DNA from: Athripsodes cinereus
Lineage: Eukaryota > Arthropoda > Insecta > Trichoptera > Leptoceridae
Assembly (NCBI GenBank): GCA_947579605.1
Contig: OX388321.1
Location: 16,297,614 to 16,361,613 of the forward strand
Direction: 5' to 3'
DNA: 64,000 nt
Shown here piece by piece: positions 21,216-32,387 of the stretch (position 1 is its first letter; each line of letters opens with the position of its first letter). A model generated the notes under the pieces. That model was not told the origin of the DNA. It worked only from the letters and a program-made list of their open reading frames with translations, and did no database searches. The position numbers and the translations under genes are program-made.

Positions 21216-22174
21216 CAGTGGCGCACCCAAAAACATAACTTTATTACTTTTGAATATTAATTAAATTTCAACACAATTGCTATGACATCATTTTCAGAGA
21301 CTAACTACCATGTTAGTGCATGGAAAGCATGCTGTGTCCATGCTAAAGGAGCGCCGCCTTCGCTCCCTCACGTCTCAAAACTCGCCATGCCGTACTTTGA
21401 GCCCGAGTGCACTAATCTACATCCCGAATATATAAAATAATATATAATATGTATACTCATTTGAACATGCAGCTATATATATAATAAGAATAATTATAAA
21501 TATATGTTAAGAAGCTTTGTCTTGGACCCTGGCGGGAAACGGGGCAAGACCAGTATTGACCCTTGTCTCGAAAGCTGAATCGAAGAGAGGGGAGCAGGGC
21601 TTGCTAACGGTACACCTACATTTCGAAGCAGGATTAGGACTGGAATTGTTAGTATATAGTATATGTTTCTACAAAGTACATAATACGTCTCGTGCATAAT
21701 TGTATAATAATAATGATAAATATGTGGTTACGAATAGATCAAACCCACACTATAGACACAAGGTAGCTAGTCTAGTGTCGATAGGCAGAAGGGATCCATA
21801 TCCATAAGGTAATCTCGACAAGATTTAGCTATAAAAGACTACATATTTATGGTGAGGTGAATTTAGGTATCATGTAAGTCAAATAAAAATATATTAAGAC
21901 CAATAAATACATAAATATTACTTATGATTAGTGTCATGCAAAATGTCAAATTTGTTCCTTCCATGATATCGCAGCGATTACAGCATGTTGAATAAGTAGA
22001 AAATCCAGTAAGTTCGTAGAATACAAATGACATCCGATGATAAAATATGTAATTAAATTAATAATCAAATAATATCCTTCTCAACATATAACTCCTCTTC
22101 AAACTGTATACTCCATCGTTATGGTAAAGTAAATTAAATAAAAGTATAATATTGGGTAGAGCGGTGCGCCACTG
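21216..22174. mobile_element. Possible hAT-like element bounded by 12-bp TIRs
   Basis: CAGTGGCGCACC at 21216-21227 is exactly complemented by 22163-22174, and CAGTG is a usual hAT start. The flanking 8-mers (GTAAAGGA and TTATTAGT) do not match, and there is no transposase, so this would be an old non-autonomous copy. Coincidence is possible. Confidence 0.4.
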
Positions 22175-24429
22175 TTATTAGTCTAGTTCTAGATGTGTCG
22201 GACCGCGCTATATAAAATCAGCCACAGGTACATACATACATACAATAATACTGAAAATAAATGTACATATAACACATAATTCCTTCGTTTTCAAAATCCG
22301 TAAAATAATAAATCCTTGAGTACAAATATTGCCTTGTAGACAACAGACATCCTGAGAGTATCCTAACACCTAGATATAAATAATAAATTAATAATATTAA
22401 AAGAAAATCTTATCTTAGACAGCTGGCAGCATCACGGATTTTAAATGCTAATTAAAAGTAATTTAGGATGATCTTTATATATTCCCAATTGTGGAAATAT
22501 CACTAAAAAATAATGTACTAACTACTACGAAGGTGGGTAAATAAATATTAAAATATATCGAATTCAAACACTGAGATTAATATGATTGAGTCCCACCTCT
22601 CCCAGGCTCAAAACTAAACTGCCACGAGTCATCTATCCTCCCTCTTCAGGTACTGAAAAATGTCGACCCAAAGCAACAAAAAAAAACTACATCCATCTCT
22701 TTATGACACACACCAAAATATACCTGTCTCTGTCTCCTACATAGATAGATAGATCATCATCATCCACTTGAAATTAAACTAAGTTTCATTCCTATATTAA
22801 TTACCTACTACAAATATTCGATCTAGGTATATAAAAATAATATATACCGTCTTGTATATATTCATTTCATGACAATAGGTACCTATAAGGAAAACAGTTC
22901 TTAAAAAGGAACGAAACAATTAATGTTTCCTATATAGGCATTCCCTCCCTGTATTCCCAAAAGAAACCTTGATGAATGAATGTACATTCTTCAATATTCT
23001 GAAGTATTATATTTTTAATTGAAATACTTCCATCAGATTTTTTTTAAAGACTCATGAAAATATTAGGTCAAAATAAATACTACTCGTTGATTGAGAAAAG
23101 TACCTACCTATGTATTTATTGGAAAACGCATACCTACAATATTGTCTATGAATTTCATAATTCCATTTTCACAATTATTTTTCTTTGTTTTTTTTTCTCA
23201 TGTGTCATATTTAGTCTGTCATATGTGGTCTATGAAATTGAATGAAAATATGCCGAAATTATGCAATTCTAATTTACACAAATTAGGAGTTTTCATGATG
23301 TGCATGCATGATGTTTTAAAACCAAAATAATCTCCAAGCTTTAAGATTCAGTTTTGTTGTATTTTTTATCATTTCCATTTTGAAATTAATTCAATATGAT
23401 GAAAATGTTTTGTCTACGATTTCGGCACAGGAAGTCAAATTTTCATTCAGTACCTCATTAAAATGTTGATATCTTTGTCAATAAATAAGATATTTGAAAT
23501 ATTTTTGGCCTGGCGTCTGTGATTATGTATAGAGTTTATTATTCAACATGCCTTTCCTAAATTAGGGATATGTACGGGCTCAAATATTTGTGCCGATTCC
23601 CACAAATACTAAGAAATAATAAAGGTCTACTATATTTTTGAAATCTGAGGCTTAAAAGCATTTCAAAATAAGTCAAAATTTTCATCTTTCCACACAAAGC
23701 ATAAAGGGAACATTAAAATAGAAGAACAATACATACCTTCTCCTTTTTTGTAATTAAGATACTTTGCAAAAATATAAATCATGTCATGTCACATCAAAAA
23801 ATATAACCAGAACGTAATCATTGCAAAAAAATAATGGATACTCACCTATTTTTTCTTAATTTCCTATTCAACTACATATTTTAAAAAACATCATAGGAAA
23901 AGAGAAAGTTTTATTATGTTAATTCATTTATTGCATCAAAAATTCATAAAACAACTACTCGATCAACCTTCAAGATTTTCCTGGGAACGAAGAGAAGAGA
24001 ATACAGTCTTTTCCGTTCAGATTCTTTGCAATGATTGTCACTTCTTCCCACGACATTCCTAAAGCCATAATGTCGTTGTCATTAATTTATTATCGATTTA
24101 ATTTCTAATTTCTTAATAATTAATTTCATCATTGAAAAATGAGCATCCAGATCGCAATGCACCGTTTTGTGTTTCTGCAAAAAAATATACTGTTAACTCT
24201 TTAGTAATAAAAATGTAAAGCAGGTTTAATAGATTAGATAGAAAAATTAATTAGATAGAAAACGTAAATTAATTCTCACCTGATGTTAAATTAAATATTG
24301 AACGTACTTTTTGACACATCGTTCATTAATCGCCATTTTGGAATGTTATAATGACACAAATAATTGCCAGACGAATAACATTTTGTTTTTGGCTTTTCAA
24401 TTAGCACGTGCTTAATATTTTTAAATTGG
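22175..24429. other. AT-rich stretch, no supported gene
   Basis: No protein motif or recurring repeat recognised. Short frames at 23054-23330 are hydrophobic but start and end arbitrarily. Confidence 0.4.
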
Positions 24430-24545
24430 ATTATTTACGCAAAAAATATTTTAAATGTGTTTATTTGCACGAAATTAAAAATATTTTCAATGTTTTTATT
24501 TGCATGAACTTAAAAAAAGTCTGATTGTGCTTATTTTTTAGAAAT
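24430..24545. repeat. Degenerate tandem repeat, about 33-bp units
   Basis: Three to four diverged units share TTTATTTGCA(C/T)GAA..TTAAAA..TTT..ATGT. Confidence 0.5.
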
Positions 24546-24929
24546 TAATCATAAATATTTATAGTACTTTTCATAATTAATTTTAATATGGCAATATCTT
24601 ATGGCACACAATTTTGGCGGTAAAGAACATTTTCGCACTCTTTCAAACTCACGCAAAAAACCTATTTTTTATCTCATTCACACTTTTTTTTTACACTCTT
24701 TTTTGCTGTTTTTCTCTACGGCTAGCTTTGCTGTACGGCATTTAGTGGGTTTTTATTTGAAATAGATACCTCATCTTGTAATGGTCAGGTCAATGGAACG
24801 CAAATTCCTTGAAATGGGCGAGTATAGCCCGGTCTTCGTTAGTATGTAAATTCAAAAATCATTTTTATAAGATATAAGGATTATTAGTCACACGTATATT
24901 TGCTCATAATAAAATAAGTAAAATTAAAC

Positions 24930-25050
24930 AAAATTAGTGATAATCTCGCCACTGCACAGCGTCCCAGTTTTTAAAGTTTTATATTATTTTGTTTACACTG
25001 TTATGTAATGATGATGTGCAAAAAGAATAAATAAATAAAAAAATAAAATA
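24930..25050 (+). repeat. LINE 3' tail repeat (type A)
   Basis: TTAGTGATAATCTCGCCACTG, then a spacer, AATGATGATGTGCAAAAAG and an AATAAATAAATAAA tail. Hairpin 1 is cut on its left side. Confidence 0.65.
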
Positions 25051-25059
25051 AGATGAAAA

Positions 25060-26020
25060 TATTAAATAACATAAACAGAACATAATTAATTAGTAATTCA
25101 TATTCATAAGTTAATTCCTTCATTCATGAATCTTTCGACCACGAAAAAATCTATTTTTTATAAAAGGTTATTTTGAAATTAAGAACACTGTTTAGGTTCA
25201 ATTCAAATCAATTTCAAATTAAGCTGTGGAACACCCAGCAAAAAATTGGCCTCCCTCACTCATTTCCAAATTAGTGGAACATTCTTTAGATACGCATTCA
25301 AATTATTCGTATAGGTATATAATTAATAAAATACAAACACTAAGTAAATTAGCTGGATAATTCAATTAATTTATGCTTATAAAAGAAATATTATATGCAC
25401 TTTCTACATTTATAAAATAATAATTTTGTATAATATTTTAGACATGTATCCTTCTTTTTCACGACCATTGAATTATTATGTTAAGTTACGTATAAGCAGA
25501 TGTTATTTTTTAAACTTATTCCACTGTCAGTCTTACCTGTTATTTTGATTAACTTAATAACTTAATCAAGCTCACAGTTATAAGGATATTAAAAATTAAA
25601 ATAACATTATTATGATTTAGTCTATATGCTATTCTACGTGTACCTAGATAGTACTATGAGTTAATTACTTTTTGAAACGGTAGATGCTTCAACGAAACAA
25701 TAATTTTTTAAATAATTAATATCCACCTATATTGCGGTGTACCATTACTTATAACTCTTCGAAATGTAATGCCGTTTGTATTTTTTAGTAGTTGGCAATA
25801 TCCAGATTTCGCAGTTAAATTTTCTCACTAGTTTCTCAATTTTAATATGATGTTATTCTTACGTGCTTGCCTGTTTTTATTTATTGATTTATTTTAAGAA
25901 AATGAAGTATTCTCTAATACCAGTGCTACGCATGTGGTGTCTGAGGATATTTGCGAATTTAAGTTGGATTGAATTAATGTTTTGACATTGTTTTGTGGAT
26001 TAATTTTATATTCTTTTCTA
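25060..26020. other. No supported gene
   Basis: AT-rich; nothing recognised. Confidence 0.4.
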
Positions 26021-26021
26021 T

Positions 26022-26098
26022 TCCCTCACGCAGCATCCCAAGTGGGGTAGACAGAGAGAACGAAACGCCATATAGATCTGTCCCTACATACTTCTTTT
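26022..26098 (-). repeat. Short RTE-like non-LTR 3' fragment
   Basis: TCCCTCACGCAGCATCCCAA, GGGGTAGACAGAGAGAACG and ATAGATCTGTCCCTACATAC align with the left end of 2948-3240. Confidence 0.55.
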
Positions 26099-26204
26099 CG
26101 TGGATTGATTTGATTTCATAAATTCATATATTATCTCAATTTTTGTACCCTGTTTTGTTTTGTAGTTTCTGTTCAGTAAATTAATCTTAAATCTTTATAA
26201 AAAT

Positions 26205-26392
26205 CTTCTCTGTACATTGAAAACAATATTAAAAATCTATTCCACTCTTATAAGGTCATCCACTCGTTTGCGAGTGGTTGAGGATATTCTTAATCAGTAC
26301 GAATTATTATAATATATCAGTTATATAATTCAATGTTCAGAGGGCGAGTTTATTGCTAGAAAGTGATGTCTTCCAACTAACCCAATTATTAA
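26205..26392 (-). repeat. LINE 3' tail repeat (type B) with insertion
   Basis: CTCTGTACATTGAA on the left pairs with TTCAATGTTCAGAG, followed by GGCGAGTTTATTGC and CTTCCAACTAACCC. The loop is longer than in other copies and contains the small hairpin CCACTCGTTTGCGAGTGG. Confidence 0.6.
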
Positions 26393-26399
26393 AATAAAA

Positions 26400-26820
26400 G
26401 GGATATACCTACATATAAATCAGAACATAGAGAATAAGTAAAAAAATACTTTTATGACTTAGTTCTGAATAAGATAACTATTTGTATACCTACTCACTCT
26501 CTCTTTTTGTCGGATGATTCGATTTTTTATTTTGTCTCTCAAGCTAATAATGCCTATAGCATTTGTCTATCTATAATTCCACCGCTTACACTTACGAGTA
26601 AATGGAAACTGAGGTGCGTACAGCGTGCTATAGAGAGACGAAATTTATTATACCTATGTACTTATAATAGGTAAGTTAAACTGTTTTATTAGGTAGGTAG
26701 GTAATTTCAATGGTATCTACATGTTACACAATGTACTGCTTAACTATGCATATTATGACAATATGAAGAAAACCTGATCCCATAGGATGTTGGTACTATC
26801 TACCTATGTACAAAGCTCAA
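26400..26820. other. No supported gene
   Basis: AT-rich; nothing recognised. Confidence 0.4.
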
Positions 26821-26823
26821 GGT

Positions 26824-27016
26824 AGTTGAGTGGATATTAGGGCTTCCACTCAGATAGTATCCAACTCCAGGGCTAGGTTTCTTTTGAGCAATTAATTAAG
26901 AAAATGTGTTGAAAGAAAAAATCAATATAAAAAATATGCTGTTCTCTCTATCTATATTAATATTACATATATTACGGTATTTGCCTTAAATTGATATAGA
27001 AAATATCCACTCAACT
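26824..27016. mobile_element. Small element with 15-bp terminal inverted repeats
   Basis: AGTTGAGTGGATATT (26824-26838) is exactly complemented at 27002-27016. The 193-bp interval is non-coding. No target duplication was found. Confidence 0.45.
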
Positions 27017-27019
27017 GAC

Positions 27020-28119
27020 AAAAAACACTATTTAAAGTAAAAATTTGAATCATATTTTTTTATTTTATTGATAATCCAAGCAAAACATACAGTCATTCAG
27101 TACATATTACAAGTAAATACATTAAATAAATAATTGAGCAGTGAAGTTTGCGGATATTACTAATAAATCAGCATGTTCACAAGTCTACAATTTTTTTTTA
27201 AAACGCATCTTTGATATTTTTCATAAGCGACGTTCATCTATAATAGGCACTAACATAAATTGTAGAATTTTGATGATAATTTTAATTTAAAAAAAAAACA
27301 GTAACAATTGTTTTCAAGATTGGGTTCAATTCTGAAATTCAAATAAAAATTCAGATTTGAAAAAAGCAACAACTCATTCGATCATTAACACTGTAAAGTT
27401 GCAAAGCTCGAAACACCAAAACATCCATATGATTTGGAAGCCCTAACTGAATACAGGGTTGGGAGGTAGGTTTGTACCGGGAGGGGTTCCTTGACCTGTT
27501 CACAATATGCCTTATACATATTCCGTGTACCTTTGTATTAGTAGTATAGTAACTAATAGTAGGTAATAGAAGATAATAAGTCCATAATGTAAGATTAATA
27601 CGTATTATCAAAACTATGTAGTGGTGATTGTAATAATATTTGTAGTAATATTTTAATGCCTAATAATGTAAATAAACCTACCTATCTGTTTTGATAAACT
27701 CTCTTTTGTTAGCGCAGGGATCAGGTGGGATTTGGTAGAGTGTTCCTGGAATTGTAGTAACTTATAACTACTGTTTTTTCACCTGATTTCAATCATATTC
27801 CTTTAGCGTTTAAAGTTTCGTTATTTTAATATAGACATTGGCACTTATTATTATTATTCGAACTCGAAATTAATTGAGAAAATAATGATGAAATTTCTCG
27901 ATACGCAATTTTTTTCATCTTTAGGTAAAGCACCCAAAATCGAATTAACTGTTAATACGTATGAACTCAATCCATGCATCTGAAATGTTGTGTTAGAGAT
28001 GCCAGTACTGATGGATTGGAGAGAGTTAAAAAGAAAAAAACAGAAATCGTCACTTGTCATTAGCCCAGACGGATAAATAGGAGTCCTTAGACTCCTGATA
28101 TATTTTTTTTTAAATTTTA
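27020..28119. other. No supported gene
   Basis: AT-rich. The segment AGATAAATAGGAGTC-like at 28062-28085 recurs near 37925, suggesting a further short dispersed repeat. Confidence 0.35.
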
Positions 28120-28292
28120 AAAGATGTATCTGGGTTTTTTTTATAAACCCAAATACAGCCTCATAGACCTTTCACAGTAAGCTACTAAAAGCATGCGTCG
28201 TGAAAGGGGAGTTTGCCGGCACCTGGTATCGAACCACGGACCCCTTGTTTACGAGGCCGAGACTCTACCTCCAGGCTACCGACGAACTCAAA
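28120..28292 (-). mobile_element. tRNA-derived SINE, family 1, copy 2
   Basis: Minus-strand copy of 10124-10300: TTCGTCGGTAGCCTGGAGG head, box B GGTTCGATACC (28225-28235), an AAACCCA-containing body and an A/T-rich tail. Confidence 0.78.
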
Positions 28293-28299
28293 TATATCT

Positions 28300-29270
28300 G
28301 AGAAAAGAGGTTAATTTAAAATTTGCCACTTTAGAAATAAAATTCTATCCATTTTTTTATGGTCGTTTATCTATCAGCTGAGAACTGAAATCAGCTGTAG
28401 GTAATGCCATCTACTCTATACTGTGCGCATAACATTATATCTATAGTGATAGGTAATTCCTAAATCCATTATTACTTGCTGATGTAGATACCTACACGAA
28501 ACTAGATATTGCACGAAGGTATTTCGCATCCAAGCATGTTAATAGAATGCACTTGCAGATATACTTGTATTATGTATTCAAAGACAATAATATTCTCAAT
28601 ACTTGTATAGTATTAAAATACTTGGAAGATTGAACTGAACTGAAACAGGGTGGCCCTGATCTTCATCAAATCTTTAACAAATGTATTAGATAACTGAAGT
28701 GGGTTTGTTCTAAGTAGAGGAGACTCGTGTCCTCTCTGTACTCTCGACAGGAATATTAAAGGGCGATAAAATAAAAATAAAATTGACTTGATTTTATGGA
28801 CCAGAAAAGGGCAGTGGAGAGTGAGCTCTGCACATGTTTTTATTTTATTGAGTGAGGAAGGATCGTGTATTGTCTCTGTTTTTTCTTAAAAAATAAACAC
28901 AATACCTACAACAAGGTATCTCTTGACATTGTTTTATGATGACATGACCGGTACTTATCTCAGTGTTGCCTTTTAAAAAAAATAAGTTCTTGTCTACTGT
29001 CTAGTGTTTTATATAATGTTCTCACTTAAACAAGAGTAGGTACCAACAATATTATAATGTTATATGACTTTTAGTACTGATTTTGTTACCTGTGTTGTAA
29101 AGGTGCGTTTCGGCGCCTCGCCGCATCATTATGCAGCAACTGTAAGACACGACAACGTTTTCTCATAAAATTTCATAGTGTGTAAAACTGCAGAAAGCTG
29201 TTGTGATTCAATAGAACGCTATACATAATCGCAGTTGACTATAACTTCGACTAGGCGCGTAACCGTATTT
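28300..29270. other. No supported gene
   Basis: AT-rich with a small GC-rich patch near 29105-29125. Nothing recognised. Confidence 0.4.
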
Positions 29271-29275
29271 TAATG

Positions 29276-29678
29276 CAGTGGTCTCCAACCATTTTATCGC
29301 CTCGGATCGGTCAAAGTTTAATATTTTTATCATGGGCCGCTGAGGGAGAGACGCAATTTGTTTACACATGTTTGTAATCATCACACATCTTGAATCCGCT
29401 GTTTAGTCCACATTTAAAAGCGAGGACCTTTTCTTTTCATTAATCCTCAGATTCCATGATTTGATCATTTTCCTTAAATTCTTAATTTCGAAAAGATATA
29501 GGTAGGTACGAATTTTAATATATTTCATGATCTCCTCGGTTTTATTGAGGATTATTTGAACAAAAAAGGACTGCGCACCTTTACGATTTCATGATCTCCT
29601 TGATTTTGTCATAGAATATTTCAATAGAAAAGGTTTTACCTTTACGTTTTTCCGCGGCTCGAGAGTTGGAGACCACAA
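29276..29678. mobile_element. Degenerate hAT-type MITE
   Basis: The left end CAGTGGTCTCCAACC and the right end reading TTGTGGTCTCCAAC on the other strand form imperfect TIRs of a type widespread in hAT elements. Flanking 8-mers TTTTAATG and CTTTATTA match at five positions. Inside, a roughly 60-bp segment starting ATTTCATGATCTCCT is tandemly duplicated (about 29524 and 29587). Confidence 0.55.
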
Positions 29679-29699
29679 CTTTATTATATCTTAACTCAA

Positions 29700-31020
29700 C
29701 TTGACATAGTATGAACTATGAAGTGTTGTTCAGAATAAAGCCTATGTAGCTTTTTTCTTTTTAATAATAATTCTTTTTATTTATCCTTTGACAAGTTCTC
29801 CACTCCTTGTTGTATATAAACAAATGACTTCATTTTAAATACCTGACGTTACACGGTTATAAAATAAATAATTTATTTTTTCGATATACCTAAGCTTAAT
29901 GTTTATCTTAAAAATATGTGGGGTACGCGAGCCTCTTCAAAAACGTTATTCCACAATGTTTGAGACGTATAAACAAATTCATATTCATGATGATCTGAAG
30001 CTTTGTCATATGAAAAGTGGAAAGATATTTATTAGATTTATCTTGAAAATGAAATTTACTTATCTTAGACTCGCATTATAGAAAAGTCACAGCAAAACGA
30101 TACTTCAAAAAAAAGTTACAGCAATTGCCAATAGCAATGTATAATCATACTAAACATCCAATAAATTATGTAAATTTTGATGCAGAAAAAATACAAATCT
30201 TGACATATGTAGTTTCTCTCGGACAGATTTAATTATGTAAACCTGAAGCTCAAAATAGTAAGACACATTTTCTCAGAGCTACATAAACTTTTATAGATAA
30301 ATACAAGTATATTATGTGGGATCATACTACTTGAAATCTCTTGAACATTATGCATAGATATGCTGAAGTTTTATTTTTATATGATTATTATTATAATAAT
30401 AATACGAGTAATATTATAACAGGTAGTTGTCATTTGTTTACCGTTTTTTATTCTCCTTTGTTTACCGCTTTTGTTTGTCACGTACTTCATTTTTTTCAAC
30501 TTTATTCTCTGTTTTGTTTCTCAGGCGGAAATATTTTTATTATTATTATTATTATTACACGGTAAATAATTCAGTAGGCGACATAAGAGTGTGTTAAGAA
30601 TATTGAGTATTTACTGAATTCCTTTATAACATTATGAATTACTTACTTATTACCTTACCAAATAACTTTTCACAATATTATTTTATATGACTCCCAAATG
30701 TGAACTTTTATATAATAAATACCCGTATTCACAATCACGGAATAACTCCTATTTAAACTATCGTATCAAGCTAAGTAGGTACGCCTCATTCACTAACAGA
30801 GATTAGTGTTTTTCAACTTTATGTGTCTTGTTTAATTTATTTCCGGCTATCAACTGTTTTAAGCGTATTCTAACCATAAAACAACAGCTGCATTATCGTA
30901 CTTTGAAAAATATCATTAAAATATTGTCTATATGCACCATAGATCAAATCCTATTTAGGGATCTACCAAATAAGATGATGCAGTCCTTTTTAAGCTTAAT
31001 GATTGTTTCATAATAATAGG
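29700..31020. other. AT-rich stretch, no supported gene
   Basis: At 29836-29860 AAATACCTGACGTTACACGG resembles the Helitron-type terminus at 17614. ATT runs occur near 30535-30555. No gene seen. Confidence 0.4.
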
Positions 31021-31137
31021 GACTTCCTACAGGACGAATCTGGAGCGTGTGACTGTGGTGCAGCACAGGACATGCCACATTTGTTGGAGTGTACGTTGTG
31101 CCTTGTAGCATTCACTATGGAGGATATTTTTGATTAG
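31021..31137 (+). pseudogene. Non-LTR ORF2 C-terminal CCHC fragment
   Basis: Translates from DFLQDESGACDCG through MPHLLEC, giving the C-x-C...H-x3-C motif found near the C-terminus of Jockey-type and related reverse transcriptases. It ends in TAG soon after. Only this tail of the protein remains. A similar motif from another copy is at 44781-44930. Confidence 0.6.
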
Positions 31138-31275
31138 TTTTTCAGGGTTTCGACACGATAAATAAAAAAATAAATATGTTAAATTTACATATATCAAATT
31201 ATTCCATTTGAGAGATTTTGGTTCAATCAATGATCAATCTTTTCTAATGGTAAACATGGATAGTAAACCCGATCT

Positions 31276-31340
31276 TGGGTTAGTTTGAAGAAAACGCACC
31301 TCTGCGATAAACTCGCCCTCTGTAGGTATATTGATTTTAT
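31276..31340 (+). repeat. LINE 3' tail repeat (type B), partial
   Basis: GAAAACGCACCTCTGCGATAA forms hairpin 1 (CGCA/TGCG), followed by ACTCGCCCTCTG. The distal stem and tail are lost. Confidence 0.6.
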
Positions 31341-31344
31341 GATT

Positions 31345-32375
31345 GTATTTGATTAAAACATATTTTTGTGTAAATTTGCTTGTAAACAATGAACAGTAAA
31401 CAGTTAATAAAAAAAATCTTAACAAGTCTTTTATCGTTAGAAAAACGTATTGGCTCCATAGAGAACTCTTAGATAGATTATATTTCACATTTTTTTTCCT
31501 AAAATTTGAGTGCTTGTAAAAGACACGTATTCGTAAAAAAATTGAATATCTAACCAACAGCAATCTTGAATTATTAAATACTGTTTTAACTACATATGAA
31601 AGTGTCATACCTACTATCATACTTGACACTTAGTAATATTTTTTTTTTATTTATTTATTTCCAAAATATTACATACTTAAATAACATGAAAACATCATTA
31701 TGGAATATGTTGCCCCACTAGATACTGTATTCACATTATAATGTCGTTTTGTATCAATTTATGCGTATTTTATTATTTTTTATACTCGTTAGTTTAGGTA
31801 TGTGATTCAATAATTAAAATAGAAGCGTCTTTTACACGCATACTTAACACACTACCTTAAGTTTATCCAATTATCATTTCGATGTTTTTGAAGGAATTTT
31901 TCAAAGTGAGAATCTTTTCGCACGGAGCTTAATATTAACTGTTGTTGTTTCAAACTGTGACTGTTGGTTAGCTTTCGTGTTGCGATTAGAGATTGCAATA
32001 ACAAAATTATTTTTATGAAACACAAATATTTTTTTATGAAATATCAAATATCGGAGTTTAACAACCATTTATTTATTCTATCATGGCATCTATTACAAGA
32101 GGGGTAACCACAATAATAATAATATTAATAATCGGATGATTTTTATAGCGCCGTTTTGTGGACAGATCCACCTCAAGGGTGCATAGGATGTTTTAAAGTA
32201 TTCGCTATAGCGTTGCAAAATACTAACAGTGACCTTACATTATATAACAATGGATTAACTACATGAAAAAAACATATTTTCAGGCCTTTCTCTTCATGTC
32301 ATATAGAAAATTTCGGAAGAGCACTACGCCTCATCGCTGAATTGAATAGTTATAAAATGTGGAGTAGCTAACGTT
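31345..32375. other. No supported gene
   Basis: AT-rich. A fragment of dispersed repeat D (CCTCATCGCTGAATTGAA) lies at 32328-32345, immediately before the next insertion. Confidence 0.4.
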
Positions 32376-32387
32376 TATTGCATATAT

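Noticed and set aside
21494..21699. GC-richer frames on both strands near 21.5-21.7 kb
   Set aside because: No recognisable protein motif, and both strands are open equally; insufficient for an exon call.
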